Assembly: GCF_947260015.1 (NCBI RefSeq)
Contig: NZ_CAMYOM010000005.1
Span: forward strand, 124,001 to 188,000
Reading direction: 5' to 3'
Source: an uncultured Eudoraea sp.
GTDB taxonomy: Bacteria > Bacteroidota > Bacteroidia > Flavobacteriales > Flavobacteriaceae
Length of the DNA stretch: 64,000 bases
Of this stretch, positions 53,669-62,726 are shown in pieces. The notes beneath the pieces are model-generated. The model made no database searches and was not told the DNA's origin. It saw nothing but the letters and a program-made list of their open reading frames with translations. The position numbers were made by a program, and so were the translations under genes. The stretch's first letter is position 1; every line of letters starts with the position of its first letter.

Positions 53669-54004
53669 TTACATTGATAATTTATTGTATTTGTTCATCA
53701 TCTGAACACCGTGAACAAGAGTTGCTCCGCTTTCAATAGCCGCGCCAACATGAACCGCCTCCATCATTTCTTCCTTGGTCACACCACGTTGTAAACCATC
53801 TTTTGTGTATGCATCAATGCAATAAGGGCATTTTACAACATGTGAAACAGCTAGTGCAATTAACGATTTTTCACGGGCAGTTAGAGCGCCTTCTTCAAAT
53901 ACTTTACCGTAATAATCAAAAAATTTTGTTCCTAATTCTTCACTCCATTCTGTAATGCTCCCAAATTTTCTAAGATCTGCAGGATCGTAATAAGTTTTAG
54001 ACAT
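53669..54004 (-). CDS. Arsenosugar-associated AhpD/carboxymuconolactone decarboxylase-like protein
   Basis: 111 residues. AhpD-type core with the CxxC redox motif KCPYCIDAYTK (Cys59 and Cys62), then EAVHVGAAIESGATLVHGVQ. Proteins of this kind accompany ArsS in many genomes and are called peroxidase-like; the precise job is unknown. It is first in the operon, with the dyad operator 25 bases upstream of its start. Confidence 0.88.
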   Translation of the reverse strand: MSKTYYDPADLRKFGSITEWSEELGTKFFDYYGKVFEEGALTAREKSLIALAVSHVVKCPYCIDAYTKDGLQRGVTKEEMMEAVHVGAAIESGATLVHGVQMMNKYNKLSM

Positions 54005-54028
54005 TCAAGTTAGTTTTATATTTAATTG

Positions 54029-54046
54029 CTAACGCCTGGTCGTTAG
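54029..54046. promoter_or_regulatory. Perfect dyad before the arsenosugar operon
   Basis: CTAACG (54029-54034), 6 bases, CGTTAG (54041-54046). A near -7 box, TATTTTCG on the minus strand (54052-54059), places the dyad over the transcription start, as for a TetR-type repressor. Confidence 0.6.
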
Positions 54047-54322
54047 TCGAACGAAAATACTAAAGTTTACATTAAACTGGTTTATACCTAATTATATTTC
54101 CTGGCTTCTTCGGAAAGGCCTCCCCGGTATACCTAATGAGTTTAAAACGATTAATGGTGAGTTGCGATACAAGTTACGGCCTATTATAAACTGAACCCGA
54201 AAATATTAAACATCTGTTTTTATTTATTACTATTAATATTTTGGCAAAAAATTGCTTCATTAGCTGAAATCCCCCCAGCCCGTGAACACTGCACTTCTGT
54301 TTTTATTTAAGTATAAAACGTT
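54047..54322. other. Non-coding region between the arsenosugar operon and the lipoprotein gene
   Basis: About 275 bases of A/T-rich sequence plus a short C-run (54271-54276). No gene, terminator or further dyad is seen. Confidence 0.4.
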
Positions 54323-54330
54323 TACCTTTG
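54323..54330 (+). promoter_or_regulatory. -7 box of the lipoprotein gene
   Basis: TACCTTTG matches TAnnTTTG, 27 bases before the ATG at 54358. It overlaps the more distal ATG (54328), which therefore is not the start. Confidence 0.55.
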
Positions 54331-54357
54331 GCGGGTTATGAAAAAAATAAAATAGCC

Positions 54358-54831
54358 ATGAAAAAAATCAAGGTTTTATTACACCTAATTGTATTCATAT
54401 TTATTTTACAGGCCTGTTCATCGGACGACAATGCACCAACTGTAGACAATAGTGATGAGGTTGTGGGTAGCTGGAGATTAACTGAACTCAATATAAATCC
54501 GGCCCAGGATATAAATATGGATGGTAATACGACTACGAATATTTTGACTGAACTTCCCTGTGCTACTGGAACACTAATTATAAATAGTGATGGTACATGG
54601 AGTTCAACTATAGTTAATTTAGATATTGCTTCCATTACCGGCGGTCTTTTTGATATAAGGTGTGCCGATAATAGTAATACCTCTTCAGGGGTCTGGCAAT
54701 TTCAAAATTCGCAATTGTCCTTATTTATTAATACCAGATTAATCTTGTATACCCTAAATAATGATAGGTTGACGAGCACTTCTAATGAAGACCTTCCAGG
54801 CTTTATGAGTGAAGTTTACGAAAAACAATAA
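54358..54831 (+). CDS. Lipocalin-like lipoprotein
   Basis: 157 residues from the ATG at 54358 (MKKIKVLLHLIVFIFILQAC, lipobox Cys20). The mature part has the start pattern VVGSWRLTELNINPAQ, then strands with LIINSDGTWSS and SGVWQFQNSQLSLF, as in lipocalin-like/DUF5004-type proteins of Bacteroidota. Function unknown; outer or inner membrane anchored. It stands alone. Confidence 0.75.
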   Translation: MKKIKVLLHLIVFIFILQACSSDDNAPTVDNSDEVVGSWRLTELNINPAQDINMDGNTTTNILTELPCATGTLIINSDGTWSSTIVNLDIASITGGLFDIRCADNSNTSSGVWQFQNSQLSLFINTRLILYTLNNDRLTSTSNEDLPGFMSEVYEKQ

Positions 54832-54954
54832 TCCATTATTTTTAATTCCTAAAGATTGAAGCTGAAAGAGGCATCTTTGAGTAGGTCGAACACATGTAAT
54901 TTAAATTCCATGATTTCTACAATTATTGCGTAATATTTGATTTAAATAATAGAA

Positions 54955-55518
54955 ATGGACTATATACTTAAACCCTGGCCCTGGTATGTTTCAGGACCTT
55001 TAATAACCTTAGTAATGTTATTGCTGATTTATTTTGGCAAAACATTTGGCATGTCAACTACACTGAGAACACTGTGCAGTATTGGTGGTGCCGGAAAATA
55101 TTCTGATTTCTTCCGGTTCGACTGGAAAGCTTATCGTTGGAACCTCGTTGTAGTTCTGGGTGCAATTATTGGCGGCTTTATAGCTGTTACTTTTTTGTCT
55201 GATGGCTCCACCATCGCCCTAAATTCTCAAACCGTTGCAGACCTTGGCCAACTTGGATTTGGCAATGCAGGTGAAGATCTTTTACCCTCTGAAATTTATG
55301 CATGGGATAATGTTTTAACAGTTAAGGGAATGGCCATTCTTATTATTGCAGGTTTCCTGGTTGGTTTTGGAACACGCTACGCAGGTGGTTGTACTTCGGG
55401 TCATGCTATTACAGGGCTCAGTAATCTTCAATGGCCTTCGCTAATTGCGGTAGTTGGTTTTTTTATAGGGGGATTAATAATGACCCATTTTCTTTTACCC
55501 TTAATATTCGGACAATGA
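54955..55518 (+). CDS. YeeE/YedE-family transporter, N-terminal half
   Basis: 187 residues with about four or five membrane helices. The family motif FGTRYAGGCTSGHAITGLSN contains the conserved cysteine (about 146) that handles sulfur species in related thiosulfate importers (TsuA/YeeE). Its stop overlaps the start of the next gene (ATGA), so both halves are coupled. No rhodanese or sulfur enzyme is adjacent, so the substrate is inferred from the family only. Confidence 0.88.
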   Translation: MDYILKPWPWYVSGPLITLVMLLLIYFGKTFGMSTTLRTLCSIGGAGKYSDFFRFDWKAYRWNLVVVLGAIIGGFIAVTFLSDGSTIALNSQTVADLGQLGFGNAGEDLLPSEIYAWDNVLTVKGMAILIIAGFLVGFGTRYAGGCTSGHAITGLSNLQWPSLIAVVGFFIGGLIMTHFLLPLIFGQ

Positions 55519-55928
55519 AAGTTTTAAAATTCTTATTGGTAGGTATTTTCTTTGGTATAGTCCTCGTAAAATCTGAAGCCGTTTCCTGGTACAGGATTTA
55601 TGAAATGTTCAAATTTCAGTCGTTTCATATGTATGGCATCATTGGATCAGCAGTTTTTTTGGGCGTTTTGTTTGTTTGGTTATTTAAAATATTTAGTGTA
55701 AAAAATATTGAAGGAGATAAAATATACCTGATACCAAAAGACAGTGGCTTCATCCGTTATATTGTAGGTGGAACTGTTTTCGGTCTTGGTTGGGCACTTG
55801 CAGGTGCTTGCCCAGGCCCCTTGTATGTTCTATTGGGCACGGGTGTAATAAGTATGCTGATTGTTATTGCAGCCGCTGTATTTGGGACATTTGTCTACGG
55901 TGTACTAAAAAACAAACTTCCTCATTAA
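55515..55928 (+). CDS. YeeE/YedE-family transporter, C-terminal half (DUF6691)
   Basis: 137 residues from the ATG at 55515, inside the previous stop; a longer frame from 55431 is just overlap. Four membrane helices with GLGWALAGACPGPLYVLLGT carrying the second conserved cysteine. The two halves together correspond to one full-length YeeE. The stop overlaps the converging GH3 stop by 4 bases. Confidence 0.85.
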   Translation: MKVLKFLLVGIFFGIVLVKSEAVSWYRIYEMFKFQSFHMYGIIGSAVFLGVLFVWLFKIFSVKNIEGDKIYLIPKDSGFIRYIVGGTVFGLGWALAGACPGPLYVLLGTGVISMLIVIAAAVFGTFVYGVLKNKLPH

Positions 55929-58141
55929 TAAATGCTAATTTTTAATTTCTTCACAATATTATCAGAGGCGTTTCCTACATAAATCATATAATCCCCTTTT
56001 TCCAGACGCCAATTTGAAATAGATTCCTCGTAATATTTTAAATCAGCAATATCAATTGAAATTTCACCAGATTCTTTGGTTCCTTTTTTAACTTTTACTT
56101 TATCAAAACCCTTCAACTCTTTTATAGCCCTGTCCACTTTTGATTTCAGCTTTCCTACATATACCTGAACCACTTCTGCCCCATTTGCGTTTCCTGTATT
56201 GCTAACCGTGTATGCTATTTTTATGGACTCTGTTTCGGTATATTCAGATTTATCTGTTGTTACATCAGAAATAGCATAGGTCGTATAGGACAAGCCATGT
56301 CCGAATGCAAAAAGAGGTTTGATCTTTTTGGTATCGTGCCAACGGTATCCAACCAGAATATCGTCTTTGTAATGCTGGTTAATGCTATCCCCGGGATAGG
56401 AGATTTCACCATAGTAATGCGCGGCATTGTCTGTCAATTTCTTTGGAAATGAAAAAGGTAACTTGCCGGACGGATTTACAGTACCGCTTAGCACGTCAGC
56501 TATGGCATGACCAGCCTCACTTCCTATATACCACGCTTGCATGACCGCCTTAACTTCAGATAGCCAGGGCATGCCTACCGCATTGCCACTGACAAGCACA
56601 ACCCCAACATTATCATTCACGTTCAGGATCTCATTTAAGAGTTCATCCTGACCAAATGGAAGTCCAAATTGTTGGCGATCTCCGCCTTCGCAATCCTGAT
56701 GATGATTTTTATTTAATCCTCCGAAAAACAACACCACATCGGCCTGCGATGCAGCTATAACAGCTTCCTTTTTCAAAACCTCAGCATCTAATTCCGAAGG
56801 AATTACACGTCCATAGGCGGGGGGTCCGGAAGCATAGCCCATGGCATGAACAATAGTAGCATTCTTAAACCGTTCCCGGATTCCCTGCAGTGGTGAAATT
56901 TCATTCTTAGCCTTTAATTCCGATGAGCCTCCACCAACGGTCATTGCACGTGTTGCATTTTCACCAATAACCGCTATCGTTAATTTTTTATCAGTAGGTA
57001 TTGGAAAAAATGAATCTTCATTCTTTAATAAAACCATTCCCTCAGCCCCGACACTTCTTGCCACATCCAGGTGTTCCTGATTATTCATTCTGCCAAAAGA
57101 ACGATTGGGATTCATATTGGTCCTGAACATTAAACGTAAAATTCTGCGCACCTTATCGTCTACATATTTTTCCTCTATCTCGCCACTTTTTAACAATTCT
57201 AAAAATGGGTAAGCCAGATAATAATTATCATAGGCATTTTTTAGGGTAGTTGTTAATCCATCGGTACCGGTTCCCATTTCCATATCCAGACCATAAAGTG
57301 CGGCCTCTTTGGTATCATGGGCACTACCCCAATCGGTAATCACTACGCCATCAAAACCCCAATCATCCTTTAGAATTTTAGTAAGCAATCGTTCGTTATG
57401 GCTGCAAAATTGTCCCCTATACTTGTTATATGCACCCATAATGGACCAGGCCTGCCCTTCTTGAATCGCTGTTTTAAATGCGGGTAAATAAATTTCATAT
57501 AAAGCCCTGTCACTTACTTCCACATTAATATGATTTCGCCATAATTCCTGATTATTAAGGACAAAATGTTTTACACAGGCGGCAACTCCATTTTGCTGTA
57601 GGCCTTGAATATATGGCACCACCATTATAGATGCCAAATATGGGTCTTCTCCCATATATTCAAAATTACGGCCGTTAAGAGGGGTGCGATAAATATTTAC
57701 TCCCGGACCCAGAATAATATCTTTCTTTCTATAACGGGCTTCTTCTCCTATACTCTTGCCATAAGCTTTGGAAAGTTCAGGGTTAAAGGTTGCCGCTAAA
57801 CTGGTTAGAGCAGGAAATGCTGTGATTGAATCATTGGTCCACCCGGCATATCCCCAATTATCCCAATTTATTTCTCCTCTAACCCCATGAGGGCCATCAG
57901 ACATCCAGATTTCCGGAATTCCTAAACGAGGCACACCAGGAGTGCTAAATTTAGATTGGGCATGGCACATAGCCACTTTTTCTTCCAAGCTTAGTTGTGT
58001 TAGCAAGCGATCTATACTTGCTTCTATTTCCTTATTCATTTGATTTGTGGTTTGGGCATACATATCTGATGAACTAAAAAGTAGCACCATGAATGCTATT
58101 GCCAATAAAGCAGGTTTGCAGTGTACTTGATTTGTTCTCAT
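55925..58141 (-). CDS. Glycoside hydrolase family 3 beta-glucosidase
   Basis: 738 residues. Signal peptide (...AIAFMVLLFSSSDMYAQ). The GH3 N-domain has LGPGVNIYRTPLNGRNFEYM, KHFVLNNQE and the nucleophile block FDGVVITDWGSAHD (Asp). The C-domain includes TVGGGSSELKAKNEISPLQG, and a fibronectin III-like domain (GAEVVQVYVG, KELKGFDKVKVKKG) closes the protein. It releases glucose from beta-gluco-oligosaccharides, probably laminari-oligosaccharides, in the periplasm. Last gene of the beta-glucan cluster, 20 bases after GH16. Confidence 0.93.
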   Translation of the reverse strand: MRTNQVHCKPALLAIAFMVLLFSSSDMYAQTTNQMNKEIEASIDRLLTQLSLEEKVAMCHAQSKFSTPGVPRLGIPEIWMSDGPHGVRGEINWDNWGYAGWTNDSITAFPALTSLAATFNPELSKAYGKSIGEEARYRKKDIILGPGVNIYRTPLNGRNFEYMGEDPYLASIMVVPYIQGLQQNGVAACVKHFVLNNQELWRNHINVEVSDRALYEIYLPAFKTAIQEGQAWSIMGAYNKYRGQFCSHNERLLTKILKDDWGFDGVVITDWGSAHDTKEAALYGLDMEMGTGTDGLTTTLKNAYDNYYLAYPFLELLKSGEIEEKYVDDKVRRILRLMFRTNMNPNRSFGRMNNQEHLDVARSVGAEGMVLLKNEDSFFPIPTDKKLTIAVIGENATRAMTVGGGSSELKAKNEISPLQGIRERFKNATIVHAMGYASGPPAYGRVIPSELDAEVLKKEAVIAASQADVVLFFGGLNKNHHQDCEGGDRQQFGLPFGQDELLNEILNVNDNVGVVLVSGNAVGMPWLSEVKAVMQAWYIGSEAGHAIADVLSGTVNPSGKLPFSFPKKLTDNAAHYYGEISYPGDSINQHYKDDILVGYRWHDTKKIKPLFAFGHGLSYTTYAISDVTTDKSEYTETESIKIAYTVSNTGNANGAEVVQVYVGKLKSKVDRAIKELKGFDKVKVKKGTKESGEISIDIADLKYYEESISNWRLEKGDYMIYVGNASDNIVKKLKISIY

Positions 58142-58161
58142 AATTATTAAAAAGTTGTTAG

Positions 58162-58929
58162 TTAATTTTTATAAACCTTGATATAATCGATTACAAAATC
58201 CTGTGGAAAAATAGAATCATCCACTTCGGGGCCTCCAAAAGCCCCACCAATAGCCAGATTTAAAATGATATAAAATGGTTGATCAAAAGGCCAAACTTCT
58301 ACTGATCTGTCCTCCGGAGAAAAGGTATAAATAAGTTGGTTATCCACAAAGAACTCGATCTTGTCTTTGGTCCAGTTAGCGGCGTATTCATGGAAACCAA
58401 TTTCAATATCTTCTATCTGCACTTTTTTGGTATTTTTACTATTTCCATAGCTGTCTTTTGTATGCAATGTACTAAATACCATCCCTTGTTCTTTGCCTAC
58501 ATACTCCAGGATATCTATTTCACCACAAGTAGGCCATCCCACCTGGGAGATATTTGATCCCAACATCCAGAAGGCTGGCCATAAGCCATTACCAACTGGT
58601 AGTTTGGCCCTGATTTCAATCCTACCGTATTGAAATTCGAACTTGTTTTTGGAGGTAATTTTACTGGAAGTGTATATACCATCTTTAAAATTTGCATTCA
58701 AATATAAATAACCATCTGTTAGTGAATGATTAGACGTAGTATATACCTGGCGTTCGTTATTACCCCAGCCACACAGTTCCGGACAACCATCACCTAATTC
58801 AAAATTCCAGAATTTTTCATTAAGTCGATCCCCATCAAAATTTTCTACAAAAAGTAACTCCTTATTTTGAGCATTACTAATTGAGGTGGTTAGTAACAAT
58901 AAAATGCCTATAATTAATTGATTTTTCAT
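58162..58929 (-). CDS. Glycoside hydrolase family 16 endo-beta-glucanase (laminarinase type)
   Basis: 255 residues from the ATG at 58927-58929 (MKNQLIIGILLLLTTSISNAQ). The catalytic motif is GEIDILEYVG (Glu137, Asp139, Glu142 from this start), in the E-x-D-x-x-E form, plus GNGLWPAFWMLGSN and IILNLAIGGAFGG. It cuts internal beta-1,3 (or 1,3;1,4) links in laminarin. Exported by its signal peptide, unlike the GH17 proteins upstream. Confidence 0.94.
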   Translation of the reverse strand: MKNQLIIGILLLLTTSISNAQNKELLFVENFDGDRLNEKFWNFELGDGCPELCGWGNNERQVYTTSNHSLTDGYLYLNANFKDGIYTSSKITSKNKFEFQYGRIEIRAKLPVGNGLWPAFWMLGSNISQVGWPTCGEIDILEYVGKEQGMVFSTLHTKDSYGNSKNTKKVQIEDIEIGFHEYAANWTKDKIEFFVDNQLIYTFSPEDRSVEVWPFDQPFYIILNLAIGGAFGGPEVDDSIFPQDFVIDYIKVYKN

Positions 58930-59137
58930 TAGCAAGATAAAAGGTCAAAACATTCAAATACGCACATAATGGAATTTTAGAGGATCTTGAGGTCTCCCCA
59001 TTTTATAATTATGTTACGGGAATATTCGCGGATTGCCTAAGATATTTTCAGCTTTTAAATTGGTTGAATTATTTAGGTTTTCAGAACATCCATACATAAA
59101 AATAGATACTATTTATAAGTTTTTAAGCATATAATCC

Positions 59138-60079
59138 CTAGTTAGCCGTTTCATTAGAATACAGTTCTCTCATAACCAGTTTTGGAGTTCTGTCTACTTT
59201 AAATAATCCCCAGTGCTTTTCTGGTTCCAGAGCTTCCGATGATCCTTTCCATGGTTCATCAAAAGCTTCAAAAACAAATGTAAGAATGTCTGCTTCTTCG
59301 CACCAAGTAACTAAATCATTGTAGTAAATACGCTGATGTTCCTCACTCACATTCGTTGGGCAAATACCTCTTCCATTGGAAAAAGTTGTCCAACCAGCTT
59401 CAGTAATTACCACTGGTTTATCGGGATAGGTATCGGCTACGGCATAATAATTTTGTTTGGTATATTCCAGGGCTTCATGAATGTTCTTATACTCCCACAC
59501 AGGGTATGTATGGATAGATATAAAATCTACTTCTTCTACCAGGTCTTTTAACTTATCAAGCCAGGGAAGATAATTTTCACAAAAAGTAACAGCTTGTTTG
59601 GCTCCTTTTTTAATCATCTTCACATAATTGATAACACTATCAACTGGTACATAGTGATCGGTCCAATCAACACAAGCCTCATTTCCTGCAGATAAAGAGA
59701 AAATGATTTCGGGGTACTGGTTTGCAAAATGAATCAATTTTTTAATCTGAGCGACATTTGTAATTTTATTTTTCTCCAGTTGTTCTTCAGAATATGATCC
59801 TCCCCAGGGACAACCATAATTATTGGCCTCTGCAACAATATAGGCACCGAGCATTACCTTGAAATTCAGCCTCTCTTTTTCAATTACTTCCAAAACAATT
59901 TCAGTATGCCTGTCGCAGTCATATAAGCGAAGGTATTTCCAATGGTTATGAAGCATTAAAAGATCCTCCTTTATCTCTTCATAACTTGGGTAAATCCCTC
60001 CGGGACTTTGTCCCTCTCTAAAACCAGAATAGCAAATTGCTTTTCCTGCTTCTATTTTTAATTCGTTAATGTAATTCAT
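59138..60079 (-). CDS. GH17-like beta-1,3-glucan hydrolase, no signal peptide
   Basis: 313 residues, TIM barrel of GH17 type. Acid/base in FSLSAGNEACVDW and nucleophile in PVVITEAGWTTF. It starts MNYINELKIEAGKAICYSGF with FREGQSPGG, so no signal peptide is present and the protein is probably cytoplasmic. It is the more divergent of two tandem GH17 genes. It likely trims imported gluco-oligosaccharides, or transfers glucosyl units. Confidence 0.85.
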   Translation of the reverse strand: MNYINELKIEAGKAICYSGFREGQSPGGIYPSYEEIKEDLLMLHNHWKYLRLYDCDRHTEIVLEVIEKERLNFKVMLGAYIVAEANNYGCPWGGSYSEEQLEKNKITNVAQIKKLIHFANQYPEIIFSLSAGNEACVDWTDHYVPVDSVINYVKMIKKGAKQAVTFCENYLPWLDKLKDLVEEVDFISIHTYPVWEYKNIHEALEYTKQNYYAVADTYPDKPVVITEAGWTTFSNGRGICPTNVSEEHQRIYYNDLVTWCEEADILTFVFEAFDEPWKGSSEALEPEKHWGLFKVDRTPKLVMRELYSNETAN

Positions 60080-60119
60080 TTAACAATAATTAGTTATAAA
60101 ATATAGTGGGCGATTCACT

Positions 60120-61007
60120 CTAAAATTTAAGATTTTCATCTTTATCCCAAAGGCCCCAATATGCACCAACATCACCTTCGGCTCCAACTTTCCATGACTC
60201 ATCGAAGGATGAAAAATAGAACATTTGTATATCTTCTTCCTCAGACCACTTTTGTGAATTAATGAAATTTTTTATATAGTTTTCATATGATGGAAATGCA
60301 CCTTCAAGACTGGTGCCTTTGCTAGGCCATCCGGTCTCAGAAATAATTACCTTCTTGCCATTACCAGCTTGTAGTGCCCTGTGATACATATCTTTCATGT
60401 ACAGTAAAGAGTAATCCAGGTCACAGCCTTCCCAAAAGGGGTAACAGTTGGCCAAAATGACATCACATGCTTCGGTTATCCTGGGGCGATCAGCAAACTC
60501 ATAATAGGCATCAACATAACCAACCGGAACATTAGGTAATGCTTCTTTAACCTGATATATAAACCCCAACAGTTCATCCTCTGTTAAATCACCCCTATAC
60601 ATGACTTCATTGCCAACGGCAGCGATATCAACATAACCTTCGTTCGCCAATTTAATTAGGTTGGCAATTTCTTGTTCATTAATTTTTGGATCATCACCCA
60701 ACCATGCACCTACTAGTGTCTTAATGCCAAATTCATGCGCAATTCGAGGAATAGCCTCATTTCCATCAGTGCAGGAAAAGGACCGTATCCATTTTGTATA
60801 TGGTTTGATAATTTCCATACGCCTTCGAATCTGTGCTTCCGTCATAAAATCCCCGGGCTTTTGACCTTCCTCATAAGGACTAAAACAAAGTCCGTGCATT
60901 CCATTCTTCAAAACCTGCTTACCTAAGCTTTTTAGCTCTTCTGTTGTTTTATCGGCATAATCAAGCGCTGCCAATGCTAATCTCTTTTCTATTCTTAATG
61001 ACGACAT
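60120..61007 (-). CDS. GH17 beta-1,3-glucanase, no signal peptide
   Basis: 295 residues. Classical GH17 signatures: DIAAVGNEVMYRGD (acid/base Glu) and KKVIISETGWPSKGTSLEGA (nucleophile Glu), with HGLCFSPYEEGQKPGD at the start. No N-terminal hydrophobic stretch. Both GH17 genes lie behind the sugar symporter gene, supporting intracellular breakdown after uptake. The 40-base gap suggests cotranscription. Confidence 0.92.
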   Translation of the reverse strand: MSSLRIEKRLALAALDYADKTTEELKSLGKQVLKNGMHGLCFSPYEEGQKPGDFMTEAQIRRRMEIIKPYTKWIRSFSCTDGNEAIPRIAHEFGIKTLVGAWLGDDPKINEQEIANLIKLANEGYVDIAAVGNEVMYRGDLTEDELLGFIYQVKEALPNVPVGYVDAYYEFADRPRITEACDVILANCYPFWEGCDLDYSLLYMKDMYHRALQAGNGKKVIISETGWPSKGTSLEGAFPSYENYIKNFINSQKWSEEEDIQMFYFSSFDESWKVGAEGDVGAYWGLWDKDENLKF

Positions 61008-61128
61008 AATCTTATTTTTAAAATTTTAGAAAAATTAATTCCGGCATCTTGCGTTTGATCGATTTCTTTTAAAGAAAACTGATGCCCTTTTCCATATGAC
61101 ATTATATTTTATTTAATTGTTATTTTTA

Positions 61129-62694
61129 TTATAATTCTCCTCTACGTTCTATTAGTTTTGTTTTAATTTCTTTGGCTCTTTTCTCGGTAAGATCGTACTT
61201 CCACATCACCCATATAGCTAGTGCTGCTGTAAACGATGGGACTACTATATCAGCGATTCTAAGGTTGTTCATAGTTTCCAGAGATTGCTCGGTAACATTT
61301 GGATCAAATCCTACGATCTTTAAAATTAATCCTCCCAGAACAAGTGCGATGGCCTGACCTAATTTAACCATCCACCAATAAATGGCGCCAAAAGTGCCTT
61401 CTTTACGTGGCATACCATTTTCCAATTCATCTAAATCACACACATCGGCTGTCATAGACATCATCAAAGTAAATAATCCACCCATTCCGAAAGCAAATAA
61501 AGGAATCGGCAAAAATATAAGCCATGGAATTTCACTACCCGGATCTATGGAGAACCAAGACATTCCAATATCATCTAATATTGGGTTTAAAGCTTCGAAG
61601 ATGGAGCCTATGGCTGAATTTAATCCTTTCCCTAACCCGGTTTCATTAAATTTACTATTTAGTTCTTTATCAAAACCCCACCATTTTAAGAGGTAGCCAG
61701 CAATTGATAAGGCCGTGGAAATTATAAAAGCCTTTCTCTTTCCCCATTTACCTGCCATTTTTGAAATAATGGGTATGACTAAAAATGCAGTAATCATTGC
61801 ATTAATTGTATTAAACCAAGCTGGCCAGGTACCCGCTAGTTCGTAACTACCACTATACATATAAAATACAATAATGAAAACGCCAAATGCTGCTACAAGC
61901 TGAAACCCGTTAAAAACTAAAAACGTGGCTCCACATAACTTCATAAAAGGTTTGTTTTTAGAAACTTGAACTATTCCAACAAACAATTCTTTCATATTGG
62001 AAGCAAGTGTTTTGAAATTAATTTTTTTTCGGTTCTCCATATGTGAAGAATCAATACCCTTGCAAAATAATGCCGGTAGAATTCCAAAAACCACACACAT
62101 TGTCCCTACAATAAGGGCCATAGTCCGGACTCCTTCTGTTTGGGTATTAAAGGTATTTGAATCTGGAATAATTACATACAGCCAAGGCACAATCATCCAG
62201 GCGATTTGTCCCATGCTGTTTGCAAAACTCATTAATCTCGTTCTTTCATTATAATCCGAAGTCATTTCATAGCCAAGACCTACCAATGGTGTTGCAAACA
62301 TTGTATTACCAACAAGGAATAGAATTTGAACAACCATTACATGCCAAATGATATATGATTGTGAGGCATTATCATCAAGCTGCCACATCAAAAAGAAGAG
62401 TATTCCACTTATTATTGCCCCTATAAAAATGTAGGGTCTTCTTCGTCCCCATCTAGATTTTGTATTGTCAGAAATGAATCCCATTATGGGGTCGGTTATA
62501 GCGTCGAATATTCTTGGCAAACCTCCCAAAAGTCCGGCCCATAAGGGATCAACTCCCCAAGCTGTCAGTAAGAAAAATTGAATAAAAACACCTAGTGTTC
62601 CAGGTAATATGTTTAATATAAAATGACCTGCTCCAAAAGCGGCTTTTTGCCCAATAGGGACTTTATCTCTTTCGGCAGTTTTAATGTTTGACAT
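61129..62694 (-). CDS. GPH-family sugar:cation symporter
   Basis: 521 residues, about twelve helices. The MelB-like motif is DAITDPIMGFISDNTKSRWG followed by RRRPYIFIGA (about 63-92). An insertion of about 60 residues with a KGLNSAIGSIFEALNPILDD loop lies between helices 8 and 9. It should import oligosaccharides across the inner membrane. The neighbours suggest laminari- or gentio-oligosaccharides. Confidence 0.9.
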   Translation of the reverse strand: MSNIKTAERDKVPIGQKAAFGAGHFILNILPGTLGVFIQFFLLTAWGVDPLWAGLLGGLPRIFDAITDPIMGFISDNTKSRWGRRRPYIFIGAIISGILFFLMWQLDDNASQSYIIWHVMVVQILFLVGNTMFATPLVGLGYEMTSDYNERTRLMSFANSMGQIAWMIVPWLYVIIPDSNTFNTQTEGVRTMALIVGTMCVVFGILPALFCKGIDSSHMENRKKINFKTLASNMKELFVGIVQVSKNKPFMKLCGATFLVFNGFQLVAAFGVFIIVFYMYSGSYELAGTWPAWFNTINAMITAFLVIPIISKMAGKWGKRKAFIISTALSIAGYLLKWWGFDKELNSKFNETGLGKGLNSAIGSIFEALNPILDDIGMSWFSIDPGSEIPWLIFLPIPLFAFGMGGLFTLMMSMTADVCDLDELENGMPRKEGTFGAIYWWMVKLGQAIALVLGGLILKIVGFDPNVTEQSLETMNNLRIADIVVPSFTAALAIWVMWKYDLTEKRAKEIKTKLIERRGEL

Positions 62695-62726
62695 ATTATT
62701 TAGGTTTAGTTAGTAGTTTTTATACT

